Below, one piece after another: positions 17,938 to 26,432 of a stretch of DNA of 64,000 nucleotides (position 1 is its first letter; each line of letters starts with the position of its first letter). A model generated the notes under the pieces. It had not been told where the DNA came from. It ran no database searches and worked only from the letters and a program-made list of their open reading frames with translations. This DNA comes from Bacteroidales bacterium H3. Its GTDB lineage: Bacteria; Bacteroidota; Bacteroidia; Bacteroidales; Muribaculaceae. The translations under genes were made by a program, and so were the position numbers. The stretch is from the NCBI GenBank assembly GCA_001701135.1, contig DAAN01000030.1, forward strand, positions 248,001-312,000. Reading direction: 5' to 3'.

Positions 17938-18839
17938 TCGTTCCAGAATTCAAAAAAGTTATACCATTGGAGAGGATATTTGCGGAGCACCCGCTCGAGT
18001 TCAGCAGCATAAGCGGCGGCAAGTTGCGCGGTCTGCCGGTCGCGTCCGAGCGTACGGTCGTAGTCGAGTGGAGTCACATAAATGGTGTATTCGGTAGCTC
18101 CCGATTTCATCACATTCACCGCCAATGTGTCGCATCCGCGCATCACCGCCGTGCGAAACGGTCCGGCGGGAAATTGCGCTTTCCCGCCCATAAAGTCAGC
18201 TTCAACGGTTTTGAGCGAACCCATCGAACGGTCGGCGGGCATACTCACAATCTCGCCCGATGCCAATGCATCGTTAAGGCGGAACAGATGGCTGGAGTGG
18301 TCGGTGACAGGAATCATCCTGATCCTGCTGTGGCCGAACATCCGCGACCGCTCATGCATCACCGACTCTTTCTCGCCTCCAAACACCAGTGCGTTCATCG
18401 GTTTGTCAGCCGCAACGAGCGAATATCCGCCGAGTTCATAGTTTCCGACATGCGCGCTCAGCTGCACGAACCCTTCGGGTCGCCGCGCCAGTCGCAGGAA
18501 ATGCTCATAGCCCTCGATCTTCACCGTGAATTTCTTTCCGGCATACATGGCGAAACGGTCTATCACCACCTGACCGAACAGACAATGATTGCGGTAGGTG
18601 CCCCAGAGCGCTCTGCAGAAACTCATTCCGGCACGACGACGCAGATAGCGGAATATATGCCCTGCTCCGGGACGGAACAGACACACCGGCACCACAAACA
18701 GAGCGCTGAAAGCATACACCAGCCTGATGTTCACCGCACGCAGGATAGCGGTGAGCGCGTGGTGCATGCCTGCACTGCCGTTGGTGGTTCCCTGCCAGCG
18801 ACGCTCGCCGCCGGCGCTCTGTGTTGCCGTCCCGTTCAT
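17934..18839 (-). CDS. LpxL/HtrB-like lysophospholipid acyltransferase
   Basis: A 301-residue membrane-associated acyltransferase. The motif L-S-A-H-V-G-N-Y-E (His130, Glu135) is the HxxxxE of the lipid A late acyltransferase family, and the end QWYNFFEFW is typical too. A hydrophobic stretch near residues 38-55 may anchor it. In APE clusters such enzymes are thought to attach acyl groups to the lipid anchor. It lies 10 bases after the ACP gene and overlaps the dehydratase gene. Confidence 0.87.
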   Translation of the reverse strand: MNGTATQSAGGERRWQGTTNGSAGMHHALTAILRAVNIRLVYAFSALFVVPVCLFRPGAGHIFRYLRRRAGMSFCRALWGTYRNHCLFGQVVIDRFAMYAGKKFTVKIEGYEHFLRLARRPEGFVQLSAHVGNYELGGYSLVAADKPMNALVFGGEKESVMHERSRMFGHSRIRMIPVTDHSSHLFRLNDALASGEIVSMPADRSMGSLKTVEADFMGGKAQFPAGPFRTAVMRGCDTLAVNVMKSGATEYTIYVTPLDYDRTLGRDRQTAQLAAAYAAELERVLRKYPLQWYNFFEFWNE

Positions 18840-18849
18840 GCAGCCGATT

Positions 18850-19098
18850 TCAGTTTTTGGAGGTTTTGCTTTCGATGTAGTCGCAGAACTGACGTAGAGT
18901 CACCACGCCTTGCATCTCTTCGGGTTTGATTTTAAAGCCGAATTTCTTTTCCACGATAACCACGATGTCGACGAAATCAAGCGAATCAATGCCCATGTCA
19001 TCTTTCAGCCGGGCATCGTCGCTGATGGTCTCCTCCTCGATTTCGAGGTCATCGATCAGAAACTCTCTGACTTTCTCTTCAATTTCTTTTCTGTCCAT
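18850..19098 (-). CDS. Acyl carrier protein (first ACP of the cluster)
   Basis: An 82-residue acidic ACP with the phosphopantetheine site G-I-D-S-L-D (Ser39). It is close to standard fatty-acid ACPs in length and composition, and probably carries the growing chain between ketosynthase, ketoreductase and dehydratase. It sits 4 bases after the methyltransferase gene and 10 before the acyltransferase gene. Confidence 0.9.
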   Translation of the reverse strand: MDRKEIEEKVREFLIDDLEIEEETISDDARLKDDMGIDSLDFVDIVVIVEKKFGFKIKPEEMQGVVTLRQFCDYIESKTSKN

Positions 19099-19102
19099 AT
19101 TA

Positions 19103-20215
19103 TTATACTGATTGCTTTTTTCTTACCACAAGTATGCTGTGGCCCTGACCGAGATGGTCGTGAATCTCTTCAATCTCCAGTCCGGCGGCTTCGATGCAGC
19201 CGCTCAGGTCGGCGGTATTATACATTTTGCTGTTGCCGTTGGCAATAGCCGTGAAATAGAGACTGGTGAGAGTGAGACACATTGCCGCAGGCTCAAAACG
19301 CTGGCGGTCCCACAGAGTCTCCATTATATATATGCGTGTATTGTCGCCCATCGCCTCCGATGCCCGACAGAGAATGCCGGTGATCTGTTCCGGGCTGAAA
19401 CAGTCGAGAAACTGACTCATCCATATGGCATCGGGAGCTTCTGTGCTCAGGGGGAAGCGGGTTTCGGGATCGAGCAGATCTATGCCGATACCGCTGATAC
19501 GGTCGGCACCGTCGTGTCCGGCCACATTCTGCCGCATCATTTCAATCTGTCCGGGCAGATCGAGTACGGTCACACGCGCATCCGGTGAATAGCCCACACA
19601 TTGGAGCGCCCACTTGCCAGTGTTGCCTCCGACATCGTAGAGAGTGCGCACGCCCTTGATGTCAAACAGTATTTTCAGAGCTTCGGGAAACGACGAATCA
19701 CTATAGAAATGGTCGAATGCCAGCCAGCTGCGGCGCACATGTTCAGGAAGCTGCGACAGTCCCTCGTAGACCGTGGACCAGGGGCCGAGTTCACTGAGTC
19801 CGGCCGGACGCCCCTCTCTGAGAGCTTCCTCGAGATGAAACCAGCCACGATAGTTCACATCGTGATTGAAATCGATATTTACCCGGGTGGCGGGATCGTT
19901 GAGTAGAAACCACCCGGTTTTGGTGATGCTGTAACGGTCGGTATCGGTATCGACAATGACTGTCCCGATCGAAAGCGAAGCTTCCAGCAGGCATTTCACA
20001 GCATAGTCCGAGAGGCCGGTGCGCTCTACGATCTCTTCACGCGAAATTCCATCGAGTGCATCGCGAATCATATCGAGAATCCCGAATTTCACCATCAGCC
20101 GCGATGCCTGAAATACCGCCGGTCCCCATGCGATGAATTCGGCAAGACGCTGGGCTTCGCGGGCTGAAAGTGTGTCGCGGGTGTAACGCTCCTTGAGCGG
20201 TTGCGATAGTTCCAT
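19103..20215 (-). CDS. SAM-dependent (O-)methyltransferase of the polyene cluster
   Basis: A 370-residue enzyme. The N-terminal part (about 1-110) looks like the winged-helix dimerisation domain of plant-type O-methyltransferases (GILDMIRDAL, REEIVERTGLSDYAVKCLLEA). The C-terminal Rossmann part holds the SAM motif L-Y-D-V-G-G-N-T-G-K (about 192-201) and VTVLDLPGQI. In APE and related pathways a methyltransferase decorates the aryl head; the position methylated is unknown. The ATG used shares one base with the stop of the ketosynthase gene before it (TGATG); a GTG one codon earlier is an alternative. Confidence 0.85.
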   Translation of the reverse strand: MELSQPLKERYTRDTLSAREAQRLAEFIAWGPAVFQASRLMVKFGILDMIRDALDGISREEIVERTGLSDYAVKCLLEASLSIGTVIVDTDTDRYSITKTGWFLLNDPATRVNIDFNHDVNYRGWFHLEEALREGRPAGLSELGPWSTVYEGLSQLPEHVRRSWLAFDHFYSDSSFPEALKILFDIKGVRTLYDVGGNTGKWALQCVGYSPDARVTVLDLPGQIEMMRQNVAGHDGADRISGIGIDLLDPETRFPLSTEAPDAIWMSQFLDCFSPEQITGILCRASEAMGDNTRIYIMETLWDRQRFEPAAMCLTLTSLYFTAIANGNSKMYNTADLSGCIEAAGLEIEEIHDHLGQGHSILVVRKKQSV

Positions 20216-21450
20216 CACTGATTCTGGATTTTGCGGATTACAAGAGCCGAATTCGTGCCGCCGAATCCGAAAGAGTTGCTGAGGATAGTGTCGACAGGCA
20301 TATCAACTGCCGCGGTGGCAATGTTCAGCCCCGCCGAATCTTCGTCAGTATTTTCCAAATTGATGTTGGGAGCCACGAAATTGTTGCGCATCATGATTAT
20401 GGAATAGACAGCCTCGCTCGCTCCGGCCATCCAGCATTCGTGCCCGGTCATCCCCTTTGTGGATGAAATCAGTGCGCGGGTTCCGTCGAAAAGGCGGTGA
20501 AGCGCCCGCGCCTCATACATATCGCCCTGCCTGGTGGAAGTGGCGTGAGCGTTGATGTAGTCGATGTCGGCCGGCTCGACGCCGGCATCTTCCATGGCAC
20601 GGCGCATGGCAGTGACGCTCCCCTCGTCGCTCGGGTCGGAAATTCCGGCGCCGTTGCTCGAGAAGCCATAACCAGTAACCTCGCAGAGGATGCGGGCGCC
20701 GCGGGCCACCGCGTGATCGTAATCCTCAAGGACGAGCGCGGCGGCTCCTCCCGAAGGCACAAGACCGTCGCGGTCGCGGTCGAAGGGACGGCTGGCTCGC
20801 GCAGGGTCATTCATGCGTGTGGAGAACACCCCTAACGCGTCGAACGACGCCATACAATAGAAATTGGTTTCCTGAGCGCCGCCGCAGAGCACCATATCCT
20901 GCAGACCCTGTTTGATCAGCATGTAACCCAGGCCTATCGAGTGGCTTCCGCTGGCACACGCGGCGCTCACGGTGAAATTCACACCGCGGAGATGGAAGAT
21001 GGTGCTGAGGTTCATGTTTACGGTGGAATTCATCGACTGGAAAATATATCCGTAGCCGAGCATGGCCGAATCATGCTTCTCGTCCATAATTTTAGCCGTC
21101 TCGATGACCGGTTTGGCCGATGAATCATTACCGAATATACACCCCACTTCGTTGGTCCGAAGATAGGAATCGTCGACGCCTGCATCGGCAAAAGCCTGCC
21201 GCGCCGCCATATAGGCATACTGCGCCTCTTCCGACATCCCCGCACGGGTGTGGCGGTCGAGCATTGCTTTGGTGATTACAGGTGCGGGCACAATGCCCGT
21301 GAGAGCCGAACGGTAACCGTATTCCACTCTCTCCGGCTGCAAGCCGATTCCGCAGCGGCCGTTGTATAATGAATCTTTCACGGTGTCGACATCCGTGCCG
21401 ATGCACGACCAGATGCCGATGCCTGTGATAACTACTCTTCTTTGTGACAT
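20215..21450 (-). CDS. Beta-ketoacyl-ACP synthase (FabB/FabF type)
   Basis: A 411-residue stand-alone ketosynthase with the complete triad: Cys165 in SAACASGSHS, His302 in NAHATST and His337 in GMTGHECW, plus the glycine loop SNSFGFGGTNSAL near the end. Unlike the two other ketosynthases in the operon it has no extra C-terminal domain. In APE pathways a third ketosynthase of this type starts or assists elongation. It begins 17 bases after the ketoreductase gene. Confidence 0.9.
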   Translation of the reverse strand: MSQRRVVITGIGIWSCIGTDVDTVKDSLYNGRCGIGLQPERVEYGYRSALTGIVPAPVITKAMLDRHTRAGMSEEAQYAYMAARQAFADAGVDDSYLRTNEVGCIFGNDSSAKPVIETAKIMDEKHDSAMLGYGYIFQSMNSTVNMNLSTIFHLRGVNFTVSAACASGSHSIGLGYMLIKQGLQDMVLCGGAQETNFYCMASFDALGVFSTRMNDPARASRPFDRDRDGLVPSGGAAALVLEDYDHAVARGARILCEVTGYGFSSNGAGISDPSDEGSVTAMRRAMEDAGVEPADIDYINAHATSTRQGDMYEARALHRLFDGTRALISSTKGMTGHECWMAGASEAVYSIIMMRNNFVAPNINLENTDEDSAGLNIATAAVDMPVDTILSNSFGFGGTNSALVIRKIQNQ

Positions 21451-21467
21451 AGTGAATGTAAGCTGTC

Positions 21468-22199
21468 TCAGGTGTATAGGCCGCCGTTGATGTTGATTAC
21501 CTCACCGGTGATATAAGCAGACGCGTCGGAAGCAAGGAAAGCCACCAGTTCGGCCACCTCCTCGGGGCGCCCGAAACGTCCTGCGGGTATCATCTTCTCA
21601 AGTTCCTGGCGTGGCAGGTCGGCAGTCATATCTGTATCAATGAATCCGGGAGCAACTGCGTTGACAGTGACGCCGCGCGGTGCCACCTCCTGTGCCAGCG
21701 CTTTGGTAGCGCCAATCAAGGCGGCTTTAGCAGCGCTGTAGTTGGTCTGGCCCGGCATTCCCTTCACTCCGGAAAGGGATGCAATGTTGATTATGCGGCC
21801 TCCGCGCCTGCGGGGCATCATGTGTTTGAGCAATCGGCGGGTAACATGAAAAAAGCCTCCGAGAGTGGTGTCTATCACGCTGTTCCAGTCATCGTCGCTC
21901 AGCATAAACATCATGCCGTCGCGACGAATTCCGGCGTTGTTGACCAACACGGCCACATAATCGTCGGGATGCGCGTTCTCCCATTGGTCAAGAGCGCTCT
22001 CCGCTGCCTTTGGGTCAGAGGCATCAAAGGGGAGCAGCTCGGCGGCGCCCCCCTCTTGTTCTATCAGCGTGGCCACCTCGCGTGCGGCGGCTTCGTTGGA
22101 GAGATAGTTGATAATCACGGGATTGCCCTGCCGGGCGAGCCGCAAAGCAATGGCACGCCCTATGCCGCGTGATGCGCCGGTAACAAGGGTATATTTCAT
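21468..22199 (-). CDS. 3-oxoacyl-ACP reductase (FabG-type SDR), first gene of the operon
   Basis: A 243-residue short-chain dehydrogenase with TGASRGIG (cofactor loop), NNAG, and the catalytic Ser141, Tyr154 and Lys158 (YSAAK). It reduces 3-oxoacyl-ACP with NADPH, the step before dehydration. The C-terminal GGLYT is typical of FabG. It is the promoter-proximal gene of the cluster; a TAnnTTTG box lies about 40 bases upstream. Confidence 0.92.
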   Translation of the reverse strand: MKYTLVTGASRGIGRAIALRLARQGNPVIINYLSNEAAAREVATLIEQEGGAAELLPFDASDPKAAESALDQWENAHPDDYVAVLVNNAGIRRDGMMFMLSDDDWNSVIDTTLGGFFHVTRRLLKHMMPRRRGGRIINIASLSGVKGMPGQTNYSAAKAALIGATKALAQEVAPRGVTVNAVAPGFIDTDMTADLPRQELEKMIPAGRFGRPEEVAELVAFLASDASAYITGEVININGGLYT

Positions 22200-22239
22200 A
22201 TCCGTGGGATTCGTAGAATTCTTTACTTTATCTTTTTTA

Positions 22240-22274
22240 CAAAATTACTACTTTATCACCATGCAGATGCCAAA
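22240..22274 (-). promoter_or_regulatory. Probable promoter of the polyene operon
   Basis: On the minus strand, TAATTTTG (22247-22240) is a perfect TAnnTTTG box and TTTG (22274-22271) could be the -33 element. Their spacing is 23 bases, longer than the usual 19-21, so the distal element is doubtful. Predicted transcription would start about 35 bases before the fabG-like start codon. Confidence 0.45.
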
Positions 22275-22408
22275 ATTGCATTAATTTAACGCCTGTTTAC
22301 AATATTTAACCCCTTGTTTATGTTTGCAATTTTTTTACAGATTCCAAGTGAAAAAGCAGTGTAATATTTGTTATAATGGCATAATTACTTTGCTCTAATT
22401 TTCACACT

Positions 22409-22906
22409 ATGTCAACACACATCAACAACAGATCTCTCCGTCCGGGTCAGGATCCTCTCGGATATAAAGACAAACCGGTGCGCCGCCGTCGTCGCAGCAA
22501 AAACCGCAACAACCACAAGGGCATGCGGACGTTCGGTGCCATCATACTCAAAGGCGTGATGCCGTTATGCGTGATATGGTGGGCTTTCTCCCCTATGTTT
22601 ACCAATGCCACCGGCTCTGATATTATAGCGGAAGAAGCTATTGCCGAAACGCCCGCCGACAGCGTGGTGGTAGTCACTGAAACCAACAGCACACCACAGG
22701 TTGAAGCTCCGGCCCCGAAAGCGGTTGACATACCGGCCACAACAACTCAAGAGGCCGCACCGTCCGACACAAAGCCCGAGCAGGCCGACATTGCCCGGCA
22801 GCCGGCAACAGATGTGGTGCATGTGGAGTCTCTTGACGAAATAAGCGCCGAAATCACGCCCGAAACTACGGTTGAAATCCCCGCCGACGCCCCTGTCATT
22901 GAGTGA
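22409..22906 (+). CDS. Small single-pass membrane protein with basic head and Pro/Ala/Glu-rich tail
   Basis: A 165-residue protein I do not recognise. The first about 40 residues are very basic (PVRRRRRSKNRNNHK). One hydrophobic segment (about 43-63, GAIILKGVMPLCVIWWAFS) follows, and the rest is a low-complexity acidic, proline-, threonine- and alanine-rich tail. The topology suggests a nucleic-acid- or membrane-surface-facing cytoplasmic head and an extended periplasmic tail. It is divergent from the polyene operon and 84 bases before the exonuclease gene. Confidence 0.6.
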   Translation: MSTHINNRSLRPGQDPLGYKDKPVRRRRRSKNRNNHKGMRTFGAIILKGVMPLCVIWWAFSPMFTNATGSDIIAEEAIAETPADSVVVVTETNSTPQVEAPAPKAVDIPATTTQEAAPSDTKPEQADIARQPATDVVHVESLDEISAEITPETTVEIPADAPVIE

Positions 22907-22936
22907 GGCCATGGAGCTGCCCCGTTACAGCTGTTG

Positions 22937-22977
22937 ACAAATTCCGTTAGTCGCTTGGCGAAATTAACGGAATTTGT
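22937..22977. repeat. 13-bp perfect inverted repeat before the exonuclease gene
   Basis: ACAAATTCCGTTA (22937-22949) and its reverse complement (22965-22977) enclose a 15-base loop. The right arm ends directly at the TAACTTTG box (22978-22985), so this is either an operator or a hairpin at the promoter. Confidence 0.7.
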
Positions 22978-22985
22978 TAACTTTG
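22955..22985 (+). promoter_or_regulatory. Promoter of the exonuclease gene, nearly leaderless
   Basis: TAACTTTG at 22978-22985 matches TAnnTTTG. A partial -33 element (TTGG, 22955-22958) is exactly 19 bases upstream. The start codon follows 5 bases after the box (22991), so the transcript would have essentially no leader. Confidence 0.55.
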
Positions 22986-22990
22986 CAGCC

Positions 22991-23956
22991 ATGTTAGGTA
23001 TCTCTAAAGAAATTATCCACGCGCTGCCCGAGGTGCACTATCCCGGCCGTGTGATTCTTATAGATTCCGCAGCCAAGGCTAAAGATGCCGTGACTTACTT
23101 GAAAAAACAGCGTCAGATCGGATTCGACACCGAGACACGCCCCAGTTTCCAGAAAAACCACCGTTACAAAGTGTCGCTGGTGCAACTCTCCACCCCCGGC
23201 GAGTGCTTCCTGTTCCGCCTCAAGCAAATCGGAGGGATGGAAGGTCTCATGTCGATTTTCGAGGACCCGGAAATACAGAAAATCGGTCTTTCCCTGAAAG
23301 ATGATTTTCACTCGCTGGCCAAGCTATGCCAGTTCACCCCGGCAGGTTTCGTAGAACTTCAGACATTTGTCAAGGACTTTGAAATCGCCGACAACAGTCT
23401 TCAGAAAATTTTCGCGCTGATTTTCAACAAGCGGATCTCAAAAAACCAGCGTCTCACCAACTGGGAGGCACCCGAACTTACCCTGAGCCAGCAGAACTAC
23501 GCCGCAATCGACGCCTGGGCATGTGTAGAGATTTACAACCATCTGCGAGCCGGCAAATTTCATCCCGAACAGTGCCCCTACATCATCGACGATGCTACAG
23601 CTCTGATGCTCCAAAGCTCGGTGGGAATACACATGCCGCTGACACACCCTGTCGGCGACGAAGTCAACGGTCCGATTCTGCCCGACCCTCAGCCTGCCGG
23701 CAATTCGTCAAGCAAACCGGCGAAAGCCACACGGCGAAAAAAGAGCACAAAAGCGGCAGTCAACAAGTCTGCGAAAGCGACAAAGGAAGCCAAGACTCCC
23801 GCGAAGTCATCTAAAACAGCTCCGAAAAAATCCAAAGCGACTCCCAAAGTATCCAAACCTTCGCCCAAAGCTGCTAAAACAGCCACTGAAGGCAAAACAG
23901 AAGCCAAAACCCGCACTCGTCGCACAACCCGTCCGAAAAAAAACTCGCAAGAATGA
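22991..23956 (+). CDS. DEDDy 3'-5' exonuclease (RNase D/WRN-type) with Lys/Ala-rich tail
   Basis: A 321-residue protein. The exonuclease domain (about 20-215) shows the three DEDD motifs: F-D-T-E, S-L-K-D-D-F-H-S-L, and Y-A-A-I-D-A-W-A. It should trim RNA or DNA 3' ends in the cytoplasm. From about residue 235 the protein becomes a Lys/Ala/Pro/Ser/Thr-rich tail of about 85 residues (repeated K-A-x-K and S-K-x-x-P-K units) like histone H1 tails, presumably a non-specific nucleic-acid binder. The ATG at 22991 is chosen; a TTG further upstream would lie inside the inverted repeat and promoter. The next gene overlaps by 4 bases. Confidence 0.88.
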   Translation: MLGISKEIIHALPEVHYPGRVILIDSAAKAKDAVTYLKKQRQIGFDTETRPSFQKNHRYKVSLVQLSTPGECFLFRLKQIGGMEGLMSIFEDPEIQKIGLSLKDDFHSLAKLCQFTPAGFVELQTFVKDFEIADNSLQKIFALIFNKRISKNQRLTNWEAPELTLSQQNYAAIDAWACVEIYNHLRAGKFHPEQCPYIIDDATALMLQSSVGIHMPLTHPVGDEVNGPILPDPQPAGNSSSKPAKATRRKKSTKAAVNKSAKATKEAKTPAKSSKTAPKKSKATPKVSKPSPKAAKTATEGKTEAKTRTRRTTRPKKNSQE

Positions 23957-24162
23957 AAAAACTGCTGCGCCTGTCATTGATCGTTCCGCTTCTTCTCGTC
24001 GTTTATCTCGGCGTGATGGTAGTGCTCGGCTGGGACAGTTACGTGGCAGGAGCCACATCCCCCCTGCTATATTTCGGAGGGACAGCTCTGGTGCTCTGCT
24101 GCATAATATTGTTACATCTACACCTTAAACATCGCGAATCGCTCCGCAAGGACAAGCAATAA
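23953..24162 (+). CDS. Small two-helix membrane protein, unknown function
   Basis: A 69-residue protein with two hydrophobic helices (about 7-25 and 37-57) and a basic C-terminus (HLKHRESLRKDKQ). It overlaps the exonuclease gene by 4 bases (ATGA), so it is translated from the same message. I do not recognise a family. Confidence 0.65.
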   Translation: MKKLLRLSLIVPLLLVVYLGVMVVLGWDSYVAGATSPLLYFGGTALVLCCIILLHLHLKHRESLRKDKQ

Positions 24163-24204
24163 CCCCTCCTGCAGCCGGTTCGCCCGAATGAAAAAGAATA
24201 TTGC

Positions 24205-26373
24205 ATGAAAAGACTCACTAAATTTCCGGTGCTTGCACCGGCTCTCCTGTCTATGGCAATCACATCTGCAACGGTCGCACAGGCCGACAATCTGGTTTAT
24301 CCCAAAGCCCCTGCCGACAACACTGTCGATGAGTATTTCGGCATAAAGGTGCCCGATCCATATCGTCCTCTCGAAAACGACACAGCCATGTCGACCCTCG
24401 AATGGGTGAAAGCCGAGAACGCCGTCACCAACGGCTACCTCTCGAAAATACCGTTCCGCAACGCCTTGCGCAACGAAATCGAGCAGTTTAACAACTATGC
24501 CCGGCGAGGTGCACCGTGGCGCTGGAAAGACGGACGCTATTATTTCTACAAGAACGACGGTCTGAAGAACCAGTCGGTGCTCTACCGCATGGACACCCTC
24601 GGCTCCGACCCCGCTGTCGTGCTCGACCCCAACACGCTGAGCGACGACGGCACAGTGGCACTGACCGGCCTCTCCATGTCACAGGATGGCAAGGAGATAG
24701 CCTATACCATATCGCGCAGCGGTTCCGACTGGACCGAAATATACGTCATCGACGCCAAAACGCTCAAACCCCTTCCCGACCACATCGAGTGGGGCAAATT
24801 CACCGGTGCTGTGTGGCGCACCGAAGGCATTAATGGCCGAAAGGGATTTTTCTACTCGGCATATCCCCGTCCCGAGGCAGGCAAGGAGTTTTCCAATGCC
24901 AACGAATACCACAATATCTATTTTCACGAACTTAACACCCCGCAAAGCGCCGACATCCTGGTCTATACCGACCCGAAGAATCCTCTTCACTTCCACTCTG
25001 CAGGCATCACTCACGACGAGCGCTGGCTGGTTGTATCGACCGGCGGACAGGGTGTGGGCAACGGCCTGATGATTAAGGACATGACCAAACCCGGTGCTGA
25101 CTGGACGGTTATCGAGCCGACTCAGGAGGCTCTGGTCGACATTATCGACATCAAGGGCGACACGCTCTACCTTTTCACATCAAAAGACGCACCTAACAAC
25201 CGTGTGGTGATGACTTCGGTCAACAACCCCGCTCCGGCCAACTGGAAGGATGTCATTCCCGAGAGAAAAGACGCCGTGCTCACCGCGGCGCAGGTAATCT
25301 ACGGCAACCGCATGTTCATCAATTACGAAAAGGATGCATGCGACCATCCCGCACTCTACACCTACGACGGCAAAAAGATCCGCGACATCGCTCTCCCCAC
25401 CTATGGTTCGGCCGGTTTCTCACTCTCGCGCGACTATCCCGACGCGTTCTACACCTTCACATCGTTCCTGTATCCCAGCACCGTCTACAGCTACGATCTC
25501 GCGTCGGGCAAATCCGATCTTTATTTCCGTCCCGAGATCAAAGGCTTCAACCCCGACAACTATGTCACCGAGCAGGTATTCTACCCATCGGCCGACGGCA
25601 CCCGCGTGCCCATGTTCCTCACCTACCGCAAAGGGTTGAAAAAAGATGGCACAAACCCTGTATACCTCTACGGTTACGGCGGCTTCAACATCTCGCTTAC
25701 CCCCTCGTTCTCGGCTAACCGACTGGTATGGCTTGACAATGGCGGCATCTATGCGCAGACCAATCTCCGCGGCGGCTCGGAATATGGCGAGGCATGGCAC
25801 GAAGCCGGCACAAAGATGAAGAAACTCAACGTGTTCAACGACTTCATCGCTGCTGCTGAATATATGATACGAGAAGGATGGTCCAGCCCTCAGCGCATGG
25901 TCATCGAAGGTGGCAGCAACGGCGGTCTGCTTGTGGGCGCTGTGGCCAACATGCGCCCCGACCTGTTCAAGGTGGCAATACCCCGTGTAGGCGTAATGGA
26001 CATGATGCGCTACCACAAATTCACTATCGGGTGGAACTGGGCGTCGGATTACGGCACATCGGCCGACTCGCCCGAGACGGCTCGCTATCTGCTCGGCTAC
26101 TCTCCGATACACAACATCAAGAACGACGGCACGGTTTATCCCGCCATACTCGTCACTACCGCCGACCATGACGACCGCGTGGTGCCCGCGCACTCGTTCA
26201 AGTATGCGGCCATACTCCAGGCCTCCGACACCGGCAACGCCCCCAAACTCATCCGCATCGACTCCAAAGCAGGCCATGGCGCAGGCAAACCCATCGCCAA
26301 GGTCATCGACGAATACGCCGACCTCTATTCTTTCATCTTCTATAACTTAGGCATTACCCCGAAGGCTCAGTGA
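24205..26373 (+). CDS. Prolyl oligopeptidase family S9 serine peptidase, exported
   Basis: A 722-residue enzyme with signal peptide (MKRLTKFPVLAPALLSMAIT..AQA). The N-terminal beta-propeller domain spans about 75-440 and opens with the POP-specific PDPYRPLEND. The C-terminal hydrolase has Ser571 in GGSNGGL, an acid in TADHDDRVVP and His in AGHGAGK. It cleaves after proline in short peptides and is probably periplasmic. Length matches prolyl endopeptidases (about 700). It lies 42 bases after the small membrane protein. Confidence 0.93.
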   Translation: MKRLTKFPVLAPALLSMAITSATVAQADNLVYPKAPADNTVDEYFGIKVPDPYRPLENDTAMSTLEWVKAENAVTNGYLSKIPFRNALRNEIEQFNNYARRGAPWRWKDGRYYFYKNDGLKNQSVLYRMDTLGSDPAVVLDPNTLSDDGTVALTGLSMSQDGKEIAYTISRSGSDWTEIYVIDAKTLKPLPDHIEWGKFTGAVWRTEGINGRKGFFYSAYPRPEAGKEFSNANEYHNIYFHELNTPQSADILVYTDPKNPLHFHSAGITHDERWLVVSTGGQGVGNGLMIKDMTKPGADWTVIEPTQEALVDIIDIKGDTLYLFTSKDAPNNRVVMTSVNNPAPANWKDVIPERKDAVLTAAQVIYGNRMFINYEKDACDHPALYTYDGKKIRDIALPTYGSAGFSLSRDYPDAFYTFTSFLYPSTVYSYDLASGKSDLYFRPEIKGFNPDNYVTEQVFYPSADGTRVPMFLTYRKGLKKDGTNPVYLYGYGGFNISLTPSFSANRLVWLDNGGIYAQTNLRGGSEYGEAWHEAGTKMKKLNVFNDFIAAAEYMIREGWSSPQRMVIEGGSNGGLLVGAVANMRPDLFKVAIPRVGVMDMMRYHKFTIGWNWASDYGTSADSPETARYLLGYSPIHNIKNDGTVYPAILVTTADHDDRVVPAHSFKYAAILQASDTGNAPKLIRIDSKAGHGAGKPIAKVIDEYADLYSFIFYNLGITPKAQ

Positions 26374-26432
26374 GGTCATCGCATTCGACAAGATGACCGC
26401 TTGACCGGCCAGGGCGCAGTGCAGTCCATTGA

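Noticed and set aside
2772..22199. Flexirubin or dialkylresorcinol cluster
   Set aside because: No DarA/DarB-type condensing pair and no tyrosine ammonia lyase were found, so only the aryl-polyene-like part is supported.
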